From: a virus | Length of the DNA stretch: 31,049 nucleotides | Virus record (IMG/VR): IMGVR_UViG_3300010153_000055 | Span: 1-31,049 of that record | Reading direction: 5' to 3' (one strand) | Part shown: positions 6,610 through 14,089 of the stretch, in pieces | How positions within the stretch are numbered: the stretch's first letter is position 1 | Layout of the letters: each line of letters opens with the position of its first letter | Program-made: the position numbers and the translations under genes | The notes under the pieces: generated by a model | Database searches by the model: none | What the model was told of the DNA's origin: nothing | What the model saw: the letters and a program-made list of their open reading frames with translations, nothing else

Positions 6610-7820
6610 TGATAGAAAAAGAACTTATAAAATTATTACTTAGCAAAGAGTTTTACACAAAAAACAAAGCAAAGTTATCTAAAGAATTATTTACAAATGG
6701 CACAGGCGATTTGTATAACACAATAGCTAAAGCGCATATAGACTCAGATAATGACCTAACATTAAATGAGATATCAACTTTGTATACTGATGTTGATAAT
6801 CCTGCTTTAACTAGGGTAGCAAAACAAAATTTTCAATCTTTGATTGAGGATATAGAATCTGCCTCTTTACCTAATGAAAAAATAGCTAACAATATATTAG
6901 AGTCGTTGTATAAACGAAGACAAGCAAATAAAATTGCTGTATTAGCTACGGAGATTTATAATGGAAAAGAGGCAGATTTTAGTGAGATTAAAAAGTGTTT
7001 AGAGTCATCTATTGATGATGAAGGTGACAACTATGAATATATTACTTCTGATGTGGGTGAGTTAGTGGAACAATTGAAAGACAATACTAAGTTTAAATTT
7101 AACCTAAAGCCATTGCAAGATCGTGTACATGGTATTGGTGAAGGCAATTTAGTTATATTATTTGCTCGCCCCGAAAGTGGTAAGACTGCATTTTGGGTAA
7201 ACCTTATTGCAGGAATAAATGGTTTTGCATCACAAGGTGCAAAAGTTTGTGCTCTGATAAATGAAGAACCTGCCATCAGGACACAAATGAGACTAATCAA
7301 TGCGCATACTGGTATGACATTTGAAGAAATAAAAAACGATACTGCCCTAGCCAATAGGAAATGGGCTGAGATCAAAGAAAATGTAAAGATATTAGATACT
7401 GTTGATTGGGATTTAGTTAAAGTAGATAAGTTAGTAGCGCAAGAAAAGCCTGATATAATCGTAATTGACCAGCTAGATAAAGTTGGAGTTGCAGGAAACT
7501 TTGCTCGTACTGATGAAAAACTTAGGGCTATATATACAGGTGCTAGGGAGATTGCCAAAAGAAACAATTGCTGTGTGATTGCGATCTCTCAAGCATCTGC
7601 TGATGCTCAAGGTAAACTTGACATAACCTTTGATATGATGGAGAATAGCAAAACAGGAAAAGCTGCAGAAGCAGATATTATTATAGGCGTAGGGTATAGA
7701 GACAAGGTGGACATGGATAAAAATCTACGAGGATTAAATATAACTAAAAATAAGATAACAGGGTGGCATGGAATGATACCATGCAATATAATCCCAGAAC
7801 TGTCGAGGTATGAGGAATGA
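6609..7820 (+). CDS. DnaB-like replicative helicase
   Basis: RecA-fold ATPase that unwinds the phage replication fork. The Walker A loop ARPESGKT lies at residues 186-193. The catalytic Glu (NEEP) is near residue 219, Walker B PDIIVIDQLD is at 281-290 and a Gln sensor (IAISQAS) is near residue 328. A C-terminal RGLNITKNK resembles the arginine-finger region of DnaB/T7 gp4 helicases. The N-terminal 140 residues are helical and lack zinc or TOPRIM motifs, consistent with the primase being encoded separately at 3682. The gene is coupled to the zinc-ribbon gene upstream and to the polymerase downstream (ATGA at 7817-7820). Confidence 0.9.
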   Translation: MIEKELIKLLLSKEFYTKNKAKLSKELFTNGTGDLYNTIAKAHIDSDNDLTLNEISTLYTDVDNPALTRVAKQNFQSLIEDIESASLPNEKIANNILESLYKRRQANKIAVLATEIYNGKEADFSEIKKCLESSIDDEGDNYEYITSDVGELVEQLKDNTKFKFNLKPLQDRVHGIGEGNLVILFARPESGKTAFWVNLIAGINGFASQGAKVCALINEEPAIRTQMRLINAHTGMTFEEIKNDTALANRKWAEIKENVKILDTVDWDLVKVDKLVAQEKPDIIVIDQLDKVGVAGNFARTDEKLRAIYTGAREIAKRNNCCVIAISQASADAQGKLDITFDMMENSKTGKAAEADIIIGVGYRDKVDMDKNLRGLNITKNKITGWHGMIPCNIIPELSRYEE

Positions 7821-9853
7821 TCACTACATTTGATGTAGAGACTAGCTTTCAAGTAACTGATGAAGGTAAACTAGACCCATCAGCAAAAAACCCACACAAC
7901 TTTTTAATTTGTATGGGTTTGAATGATGACTATATCTTTTTTAAGCATAATGAGTTCAGGGGAACTCCTGATAGAAAGAGGGTACAAGGTATACTAGATA
8001 AAACTACTCTATTAGTTGGTCACAATATAAAGTTTGACTTAATTTGGTTATGGGAATCTGGATTTTCTTACTCAGGCAGGGTCTATGACACCATGATAGG
8101 CGAATATATGCTTAATAGAGGCTTAAAACGCAGTTTAAAGCTAAAAGATTGCTGTGTTAGAAGAAATGTTACGCAAAAGTCTGATTTAATGGAAGGGTTT
8201 ATCAAAAACAAGACCTCATTTGAGAATGTGCCTATAGGAATGCTAGAAGAGTATGGTAGATTTGATATAAAATCAACACGATCATTGTTTGATGCCCAAA
8301 TAGAACAGTTTAAGATACCTAAGAATAAAAAATTAATAAAAAGTACTAAGATGATGTGTGAGTTTCTAGTTGTATTAGCTAATATGGAAAACAATGGCAT
8401 TTACATTGATGAGGAGGCATTAAAACAAGTAGAAAAGGATTTCCAAGAAGAACAAGACAGACTTCGTGTAGAAATTGATGAAACTATATATAAAAAAATG
8501 GGAGATACTTCTATAAATCCTTCTAGTCCAGAGCAATTGTCCTGGTTAATCTATGGAGCAAAGGTTACTGACAAAAAGAAATGGTCTGTACAATTTAATT
8601 TAGGATTAGACCCATTTACAAAGAAGCCAAAGAGAAGATATCAGTATTCTAAAACAGAAATGAGAAAGATTTTTGATATGTTTTTACAACCTGTGTATAA
8701 AACTAAAGCACAACAATGCCCTACTTGTAATGGAAAAGGGCATATACAAAAGTATAAAGTTAATGGAGACCCTTATAAAAATCTTACTAAGTGTATGGAT
8801 TGTGGAGGCAAAGGTTTTATTTATAAAAATTTAAAAGAAAGAGCAGGATTTAATGCTAAAGTAGAATCTGTTATGGATATTGCTGAAGGCGGTTTTAAAA
8901 CTGATAAAAATACTTTACTCAAAGTGGCAAAAACAGGTAATGAAGAATTGCGAGATTTTATAGAAAAGATATCTAGGTACAATGCTTTAGATACATACTT
9001 AAAAACTTTTGTTGAAGGTATTAAAAAGCATAAAACAGAAGTTAATTATTTGTATCCAAACTTTATGCAATGTATTACAACAACAGGCAGACTATCTAGT
9101 CGTGACCCAAACTTCCAAAATCAACCAAGAGGTGGTACTTTCCCAATACGAAAAGTTATTCGTTCACGATTTGATAATGGAAATATTATGGAGATAGATT
9201 TTGCACAATTAGAATTTAGAACTGCTGTCTTTCTAGCACAAGACAAACAAGGACTAAAAGATATTAATGATGGCGTTGATGTCCATCAATTTACTGCTGA
9301 TACAATAGGGTGTTCCAGGCAACAAGCTAAAGCGCACACATTTAAACCTTTGTATGGTGGGATGTCAGGGACTGAAGATGAAAAGAAATACTATACAGAA
9401 TTTCTAAAAAAATACCCTGACATAAAAGTTTGGCATGATAAGCTGCAAAGTGAGGCAATACGACATAAAGTCATAACTCTACCAACAGGTAGGCAGTACG
9501 CTTTTCCAAGTGCAGAACGCATGCCATGGGGTGGCTCAAGCTTTTCAACACAGATAAAAAACTATCCTGTGCAAGGCTTAGCCACTGCTGACATTGTTCC
9601 TCTAGCATGTATCCTTTCTCAAAAATTGCTAGAGAGCAATGGCACAAAGAGCATCTTAATCAACACAGTGCATGACTCTATAGTCGCTGATGTATTTCCT
9701 GGTGAGGAACAAATAGTAGCCGAGTGTTTAACACAAGGTTGTTTGGGTGTGGTTGATGAACTTATGGAGAGGTATAGTGTTGATTTTGATGTTCCATTAG
9801 AGGTTGAGATAAAGGTTGGACCAAATTGGTTAGACACTACAATTTATCATTGA
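7817..9853 (+). CDS. polA: Family A DNA polymerase with 3'-5' exonuclease and thumb zinc-ribbon insertion
   Basis: Replicative phage polymerase, 678 aa. Proofreading domain: DxE at residues 6-8 (FDVETS), HNIKFD at 69-74 and YGRFD at 146-150. Polymerase domain: motif A IDFAQLEFR with Asp461; motif B R501-K505-F509-Y513-G514; motif C VHDS with Asp620. Phe509 sits where ddNTP-discriminating enzymes have Phe. Unusually, between the thumb helix NPSSPEQLSWLIYG (235-247) and TDKNTLLKVA (362-371) there is an extra segment of about 110 residues. It contains two CxxCxGxG motifs (C301/C304 and C326/C329). No 5'-nuclease domain is present. The end of the gene contains the next promoter's -35. Confidence 0.95.
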   Translation: MITTFDVETSFQVTDEGKLDPSAKNPHNFLICMGLNDDYIFFKHNEFRGTPDRKRVQGILDKTTLLVGHNIKFDLIWLWESGFSYSGRVYDTMIGEYMLNRGLKRSLKLKDCCVRRNVTQKSDLMEGFIKNKTSFENVPIGMLEEYGRFDIKSTRSLFDAQIEQFKIPKNKKLIKSTKMMCEFLVVLANMENNGIYIDEEALKQVEKDFQEEQDRLRVEIDETIYKKMGDTSINPSSPEQLSWLIYGAKVTDKKKWSVQFNLGLDPFTKKPKRRYQYSKTEMRKIFDMFLQPVYKTKAQQCPTCNGKGHIQKYKVNGDPYKNLTKCMDCGGKGFIYKNLKERAGFNAKVESVMDIAEGGFKTDKNTLLKVAKTGNEELRDFIEKISRYNALDTYLKTFVEGIKKHKTEVNYLYPNFMQCITTTGRLSSRDPNFQNQPRGGTFPIRKVIRSRFDNGNIMEIDFAQLEFRTAVFLAQDKQGLKDINDGVDVHQFTADTIGCSRQQAKAHTFKPLYGGMSGTEDEKKYYTEFLKKYPDIKVWHDKLQSEAIRHKVITLPTGRQYAFPSAERMPWGGSSFSTQIKNYPVQGLATADIVPLACILSQKLLESNGTKSILINTVHDSIVADVFPGEEQIVAECLTQGCLGVVDELMERYSVDFDVPLEVEIKVGPNWLDTTIYH

Positions 9854-9878
9854 CAAAGACTAATATATGTGGTATATT
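9850..9878 (+). promoter_or_regulatory. Sigma70-like promoter P5
   Basis: TTGACA at 9850-9855 overlaps the polymerase stop codon. A 17-bp spacer leads to TATATT at 9873-9878. The -10 ends 32 bases before the ATG at 9911, which has GGAGGTG as ribosome-binding site. It would boost expression of the recombination and ssDNA-binding genes independently of P4. Confidence 0.72.
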
Positions 9879-9910
9879 AGATATAACAATAAAGCACTGG
9901 AGGTGCAAAT

Positions 9911-10768
9911 ATGAGTAATGAAGTAAAACCTTTTGAGTCTCTTTCTAACGAAGAGATAATGAAGATGACAGGGCAAGATGACGGATCTCAAATGGGGTCT
10001 GGTACTTTGCCAAGATTGGCAATAAACAGAGCTGCTGAAGATGATGATGGGAATGCCTTGAGAGCAGGGGTATATAATATTTACGATCCTGAATCAGAAG
10101 CTAAAGTCTATAGCTTAAAAGATACAGCAGTACAGTTTCGACCATTTATTAACGCTTATCAATACATGGAATATGACGCAGATGCTAACAAATATGCCTC
10201 TACATCAGTAATCTTTAAATCATGGAAAGATGAGCCTATTGACACAAAAGGGGGAGTACGATGCGGAAAAGTTATTGGTAAAGATAAAGAGCAACTTACT
10301 GAAGCCGAAGTAGACGCACAAAGAAACATAAAATGCTACAGATTAGTGTATGGGCTACTTAGCATGGAGTGTACTAAAGCAGATGGTACAGCAACAACTG
10401 TAACTGAAATGCCTGTTTTATGGCGTGTAACAGGTATGAATTTTAAACCTATTGGAGAAACTCTAAAAGGATTAAAAGGCAGAAATAGTTTGATGTTCAA
10501 TCATGTGCTAAACTTAACCACTAAACGAAAGAAGAGTGGAAGTAATACGTTCTATGTAGCATCTATTGATACTGATAGTAAGCAAGTTGAATTTTCTAAG
10601 AAAGACCTTGAGCATATGGATATGTTTAATGAGTTAATTCAAGATGAGAATAAGAGGATTGCAGAGCAATGGAAACAAGCTAATGCTACTAGTGTAAGAG
10701 ATGATGCTAGTGCTAAGATCGTAGAAGCTGTGGCAGAAGACAGTCCAGAGGAGTTCTTAGCCAACTAA
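9911..10768 (+). CDS. Putative ssDNA-binding-type protein, 285 aa
   Basis: The protein has a strong GGAGGTG ribosome-binding site and its own promoter, implying high expression. It shows an LPRLAINR motif near residue 35, a beta-rich body (VYNIYDPESEAKVYSLKDTA, and WRVTGMNFKPIGETLKGL) and an acidic C-terminus ending DSPEEFLAN. An acidic tail and placement between the polymerase and recombination nucleases are typical of phage single-strand binding proteins. I cannot see an OB-fold signature directly, so the function is inferred from context and composition. The stop overlaps the nuclease ATG (TAATG). Confidence 0.6.
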   Translation: MSNEVKPFESLSNEEIMKMTGQDDGSQMGSGTLPRLAINRAAEDDDGNALRAGVYNIYDPESEAKVYSLKDTAVQFRPFINAYQYMEYDADANKYASTSVIFKSWKDEPIDTKGGVRCGKVIGKDKEQLTEAEVDAQRNIKCYRLVYGLLSMECTKADGTATTVTEMPVLWRVTGMNFKPIGETLKGLKGRNSLMFNHVLNLTTKRKKSGSNTFYVASIDTDSKQVEFSKKDLEHMDMFNELIQDENKRIAEQWKQANATSVRDDASAKIVEAVAEDSPEEFLAN

Positions 10769-11667
10769 TGTCAAACTCTATTTTAAACAGAGTACAAATG
10801 TTTCTCACAGAGGCTAACAAAGCCTCTGTGGGTGTATCTAGTACGATAGTGAATGAGTTTGGAGAAGCGTGTAAAGATGCTTTTAAAAAGCAGTTTACTG
10901 AACAGCGTGATAATAAATTTACAACACGCATGTCAAGTATAGGCAGACCTCTTTGCCAATTACAAATGGAAAAATCTGGAGCAGAGCCAGAACCCATGCC
11001 TTACAATACGAAAATGAGAAACCTATTTGGTGATATGATTGAAGCTGCAGCAGTAGCAATACTAAAAGCTTCAGGAATTAAAGTAGATGATATTCAGAAA
11101 CATGTTAAATATAAATTTGATAATAACGAAGAAATTTCTGGAACATATGATATTAAAATCCAAAATAAAATATATGATATTAAAAGTGCATCGCCCTGGG
11201 CATTTGAACATAAATTTAGTGATGAAGGAGGTTTTGATGCTATACTGAAAGAGGATACTTTTGGATATGTATCTCAAGGATATCTATATTCTAATGCAGA
11301 AAATACAGACTTTGGAGGGTGGATTGCTATTAATAAATCTACAGGAGAATGGGCAGTAACCGAAACACCATTGTCAGACGACCACCATTCACAAGAAGCT
11401 ATTAAGAAAGCTAAAGATAATATGGAAGCGTTAAATTCAAATGCCCCATTTAAAAGACTATTTAAAGATGAAGATGAATACTTTAACAGAAAAGCTACAG
11501 GTAATAAAATATTACCATTGCAATGTAGATTTTGTGCATATAAAAAACCTTGTTGGGGAGAAAAGTTAAAACATTTACCTCAACAACAATCTAAAGCACT
11601 TACTCCTAAATGGGTATGGTATACTGAAGTTAATAATCCTAGGGAGGAAGATGGACACACGAAGTAA
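10768..11667 (+). CDS. Cas4/RecB-like PD-(D/E)XK exonuclease with four Fe-S-type cysteines
   Basis: Predicted DNA exonuclease. The core is visible as SGTYDI (Asp128), YDIKSAS (Asp137-x-Lys139) and a downstream YVSQGYLY helix with Gln170, the QxxxY-like motif of the RecB/Cas4 group. Cys63 lies in SSIGRPLCQ and three further cysteines follow in CRFCAYKKPC (253, 256, 262). One N-terminal plus three C-terminal cysteines is the 4Fe-4S arrangement known for AddB and Cas4. It probably resects DNA ends for phage recombination, with the neighbouring putative ssDNA-binding protein. The end overlaps the next gene by 17 bases. Confidence 0.8.
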   Translation: MSNSILNRVQMFLTEANKASVGVSSTIVNEFGEACKDAFKKQFTEQRDNKFTTRMSSIGRPLCQLQMEKSGAEPEPMPYNTKMRNLFGDMIEAAAVAILKASGIKVDDIQKHVKYKFDNNEEISGTYDIKIQNKIYDIKSASPWAFEHKFSDEGGFDAILKEDTFGYVSQGYLYSNAENTDFGGWIAINKSTGEWAVTETPLSDDHHSQEAIKKAKDNMEALNSNAPFKRLFKDEDEYFNRKATGNKILPLQCRFCAYKKPCWGEKLKHLPQQQSKALTPKWVWYTEVNNPREEDGHTK

Positions 11668-12010
11668 AAAAGCTAAAGGAAGAAGACTGCAAAATTGGGT
11701 AAGAGATAAACTCTTATCTGCATTCCCTTCTTTAACTACTGATGATATATCAGGGGCTATTATGGGAGAAACTGGAGTTGATATTAAATTTTCAACTAGG
11801 GCTAAAGAATTGATACCTTATTCTATAGAATGTAAGAATAAAGAAACATTCAAAGGTATATACGATATTATGGTACAAGCAAATCATCATATAAAAGAAA
11901 ACGAAACAGCAATTGCTGTTATAAAAATGAATCAGCGTGAACCTTTAATGATAGTTGATGCAGAACATTTTATAAATTTAATAAAGGAGAAAAATGCCGA
12001 AAAAAAATAA
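11651..12010 (+). CDS. PD-(D/E)XK resolvase-like endonuclease, 119 aa
   Basis: A small nuclease whose pattern matches a phage family often annotated as Holliday-junction-resolvase-like. The order is AKGRRLQNWV at residues 8-17, then DDISGAIMGETGVDIKFS with Asp44. YSIECKNK follows, with the catalytic Glu60-x-Lys62, and then a Gln-containing helix (MVQANHH). It would cut branched DNA during recombination or before packaging. Start ATG 11651 has GGGAGGAAG upstream and lies inside the end of the Cas4-like gene, so the two nucleases are translationally coupled. Resolvase versus general structure-specific nuclease cannot be separated by sequence alone. Confidence 0.78.
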   Translation: MDTRSKKAKGRRLQNWVRDKLLSAFPSLTTDDISGAIMGETGVDIKFSTRAKELIPYSIECKNKETFKGIYDIMVQANHHIKENETAIAVIKMNQREPLMIVDAEHFINLIKEKNAEKK

Positions 12011-12269
12011 TAGTATAAAAGAAGCTATACTTGTTTCTATTTTACCGACAGATAATGGATTTGCGTGTACTGTGTTGCCTTCAAATAATGCACCACAGGT
12101 AGAGAGTTATGCTGTTGCATTAACAATAGCACATGGAATGGTAAAAGTTTCTGTAGAAGAACCTGATTATATATTTGATAAAGGTATACAAGCTATGCAA
12201 GAAACAAGTAGTGAAAACAGAGTAAGTTTTGAAGATTTATTAACAAAAAGGAAGGAGAAGTTGCACTAA
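11994..12269 (+). CDS. Hypothetical protein, 91 aa
   Basis: Coupled to the resolvase gene (17-base overlap, AAAGGAG upstream) and to the phosphoesterase gene (1-base TAATG overlap). The 91-residue product has a beta-rich N-terminal half (EAILVSILPTDNGFACTVLP) and a charged helical C-terminus (FEDLLTKRKEKLH). No motif is recognised. Confidence 0.7.
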   Translation: MPKKNNSIKEAILVSILPTDNGFACTVLPSNNAPQVESYAVALTIAHGMVKVSVEEPDYIFDKGIQAMQETSSENRVSFEDLLTKRKEKLH

Positions 12270-13015
12270 TGACAACTCATCTAGTAATACCAGACCCTCA
12301 TGTAAAAATGGGAGTAAGCAACGACAGATTTACCTGGGCAGGAAAGTTCGCTAAAGAATTAAATCCTGACATAGTTATTTGTCTAGGAGATTGGGTTAAT
12401 ATGGACTCCCTATCTCATTTTGATAGAGGTAAAAAATCTTTTGAAGGTAGGAGGTATAGAAAAGAAATAGACCATGCAGAAGAAGCTTTAGAATTATTTA
12501 ACAATAGTTTTAAGAATAAACGAACTAGAAAAATCATGTTAGGAGGTAATCATGAGCATAGAATAACGAAGTTTGTTGAAGACAATCCAGAGCTGGAAGG
12601 TACATTGAGTGTTGATGATATTCCCTTTACCAAATACGGGTGGGAATACCATGACTATGAAAGAATAGTAGAACTTGATGGAGTTCTATATTGTCATAAC
12701 ATAGCTAGTGGTGTTATGGGTAAACCTATTAGTGGAGATTACGTTGCTTCTAATTTATTAAAGAAGAACTTTCAATCTGCTACTGTAGGGCATTCCCATT
12801 TATTTGATTATGCAGTTAGATCAATGCACAATGGTAGAAAGATTATGGGATTAAATGCAGGGTGCTATTTAAACCATAAAGAAAGCTTTGCAAAAGGCAC
12901 ACAACATTTATGGTGGAGTGGACTTATTGTAAAGAGAAACGTAGATAAAGGAGAGTATGATTTACAATCTATTAATATAAAGGAGTTGAGAAAAAAATAT
13001 GAAAGACGCAAGTAG
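12269..13015 (+). CDS. Calcineurin-like metallophosphoesterase
   Basis: Two-metal phosphoesterase of the calcineurin/Mre11/PP superfamily, 248 aa. The five metal-ligand blocks are visible: DPH (Asp9, His11), CLGDWVN (Asp41), GGNHEHR (Asn94, His95), YCHN (His143) and VGHSH (His175, His177). The substrate is unknown. Family members act on phosphoproteins, nucleotides or DNA ends, and phage copies in replication/recombination regions are usually unassigned. The first codons overlap the preceding stop (TAATG), and the last 17 bases overlap the DUF6378-like gene, so it is expressed as part of the P5 operon. Confidence 0.88.
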   Translation: MTTHLVIPDPHVKMGVSNDRFTWAGKFAKELNPDIVICLGDWVNMDSLSHFDRGKKSFEGRRYRKEIDHAEEALELFNNSFKNKRTRKIMLGGNHEHRITKFVEDNPELEGTLSVDDIPFTKYGWEYHDYERIVELDGVLYCHNIASGVMGKPISGDYVASNLLKKNFQSATVGHSHLFDYAVRSMHNGRKIMGLNAGCYLNHKESFAKGTQHLWWSGLIVKRNVDKGEYDLQSINIKELRKKYERRK

Positions 13016-13280
13016 TTTATTAAGTATAGCGGATGAACTCGTATCAGGAGATAGAGCAAAAGAGTATGGCGATAAAGAAGTTATGCATAATAATATAGCT
13101 AAACTTTGGTCTGCTTTTTTGAATATAAACATCACAGGACATGATGTTGCTTTGATGATGACGTTATTAAAAATGGCTAGAACGAAAGCCGGGAATGTAA
13201 GTGAAGATACTTATATAGATATGGCAGCATATAGCGCCATAGCAGGTGAATTAAAATATAGGGGGAACGATGGACAATAA
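12999..13280 (+). CDS. DUF6378-like phage protein, 93 aa
   Basis: The sequence shows the hallmarks of a family common in tailed phages: SGDRAKEYGDK near residues 16-26, a central helix with MTLLKMARTKAG, and DTYIDMAAYSAIAGE near the C-terminus. The family looks like an all-alpha MazG/NTP-pyrophosphohydrolase relative, but its activity has not been established to my knowledge. Length agrees with the family. It overlaps both the phosphoesterase gene and the next small ORF. Confidence 0.72.
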   Translation: MKDASSLLSIADELVSGDRAKEYGDKEVMHNNIAKLWSAFLNINITGHDVALMMTLLKMARTKAGNVSEDTYIDMAAYSAIAGELKYRGNDGQ

Positions 13281-13440
13281 CTATTTAATAACACAGGAAC
13301 AAGTAAATACAGTTGTAAAATATATGTTTACTAGACCTTACGCAGAAGTAGTGCAACTTATAAATCTATTAGGCAAACTGCCTAAATTAGATCCTCAGAT
13401 TAGACCTGAGTTTGTTAAGGAAGACGCTAAAAAGAAATGA
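13270..13440 (+). CDS. Small hypothetical protein, 56 aa
   Basis: ATG at 13270 lies in the last codons of the DUF6378-like gene, and TGA at 13438-13440 overlaps the next ATG (ATGA). GGGGG precedes the start. The 56-residue product starts MDNNYLITQEQVNTVVKYMF and ends with a basic KEDAKKK. The pattern of a hydrophobic helix followed by a Pro-rich stretch is unassigned. Confidence 0.6.
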   Translation: MDNNYLITQEQVNTVVKYMFTRPYAEVVQLINLLGKLPKLDPQIRPEFVKEDAKKK

Positions 13441-13655
13441 AGAAAAAAGAGGAGGCTATTCTTTTTAGAACCACTGTTCTTGTAAACGAAAAGGGGGAAG
13501 TAGTAGTCGACCATGAGTCCTTACCTAATGACCAAGTACTTAAGAAACTAGGTAAGGGCTATCATGCAAATTTAATTACTACAATAGTAGGTCATTGTAA
13601 GTCTAAAACTTATGACTTTGATGACTCCCTAAATGTTTTATTAAAAGATTTTTAA
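13437..13655 (+). CDS. Last early-strand gene, hypothetical, 72 aa
   Basis: Coupled by ATGA to the 56-aa ORF. The product begins MKKKEEAILFRTTVLVNEKG and looks like a small alpha/beta protein without known motifs. Its TAA (13653-13655) shares the palindrome TTAA with the stop codon of the opposing late gene, so the two convergent transcription units meet without any spacer. Confidence 0.65.
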   Translation: MKKKEEAILFRTTVLVNEKGEVVVDHESLPNDQVLKKLGKGYHANLITTIVGHCKSKTYDFDDSLNVLLKDF

Positions 13656-14080
13656 GCTATAGCAGGCTTCATTAACCCGGAGTTTGCTGTAGTATTTTGT
13701 ACATTAGGGTCAGGCTGAATATTCATAGCATCTGTCATAGGTGTAGGAATATCTTCAGGAGCAGGAGCCACAAACTCAGGATCACCTTGAGGTACTTTTA
13801 CTGCTTCTTTTTCTTGAGAATTTTGAGTTTCTAAAGGAGAAGGTGGAGACTTTACTTCAGCCATTAATCCAGGACTTGCAGTGGTATCTGGATTTGTAAC
13901 TGCAGCCATAGATCCGTATTCATTTACTAAATCATTAAAATTTAAATCTTTCATAGCTGCTAATAAATCTCCTATAATTAAGGGTCTTGATACATTACCT
14001 TCCATAGGCGTAGTAGGAATTTCTCCTACACTTTCTCTATTTAATTGATCTGTTAATTGTTGTGTGACTGGTAGTGCCAT
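13652..14080 (-). CDS. Proline-rich hypothetical late protein, 142 aa
   Basis: Last gene of the - strand operon. The product starts MALPVTQQLTDQLNRES. Its C-terminal two thirds is low-complexity and rich in Pro, Ala, Glu and Asn (for example DPEFVAPAPEDIPTPMTDAM), so it is probably disordered. No catalytic motif, signal peptide or membrane segment is seen. GGAGAG upstream of the ATG at 14080 acts as a ribosome-binding site. It may be a minor virion or scaffold-like protein. The family is not recognised. Confidence 0.65.
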   Translation of the reverse strand: MALPVTQQLTDQLNRESVGEIPTTPMEGNVSRPLIIGDLLAAMKDLNFNDLVNEYGSMAAVTNPDTTASPGLMAEVKSPPSPLETQNSQEKEAVKVPQGDPEFVAPAPEDIPTPMTDAMNIQPDPNVQNTTANSGLMKPAIA

Positions 14081-14089
14081 TATTCTCTC

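Noticed and set aside
7031-7567. Antisense 178-residue ORF opposite the helicase gene
   Set aside because: It is a shadow of a strongly motif-supported gene, without ribosome-binding site or recognisable domain.
8717-8815. CxxCxGxG motifs read as a DnaJ chaperone gene
   Set aside because: They lie in one continuous frame with exonuclease and polymerase motifs on both sides, and no J domain is present.
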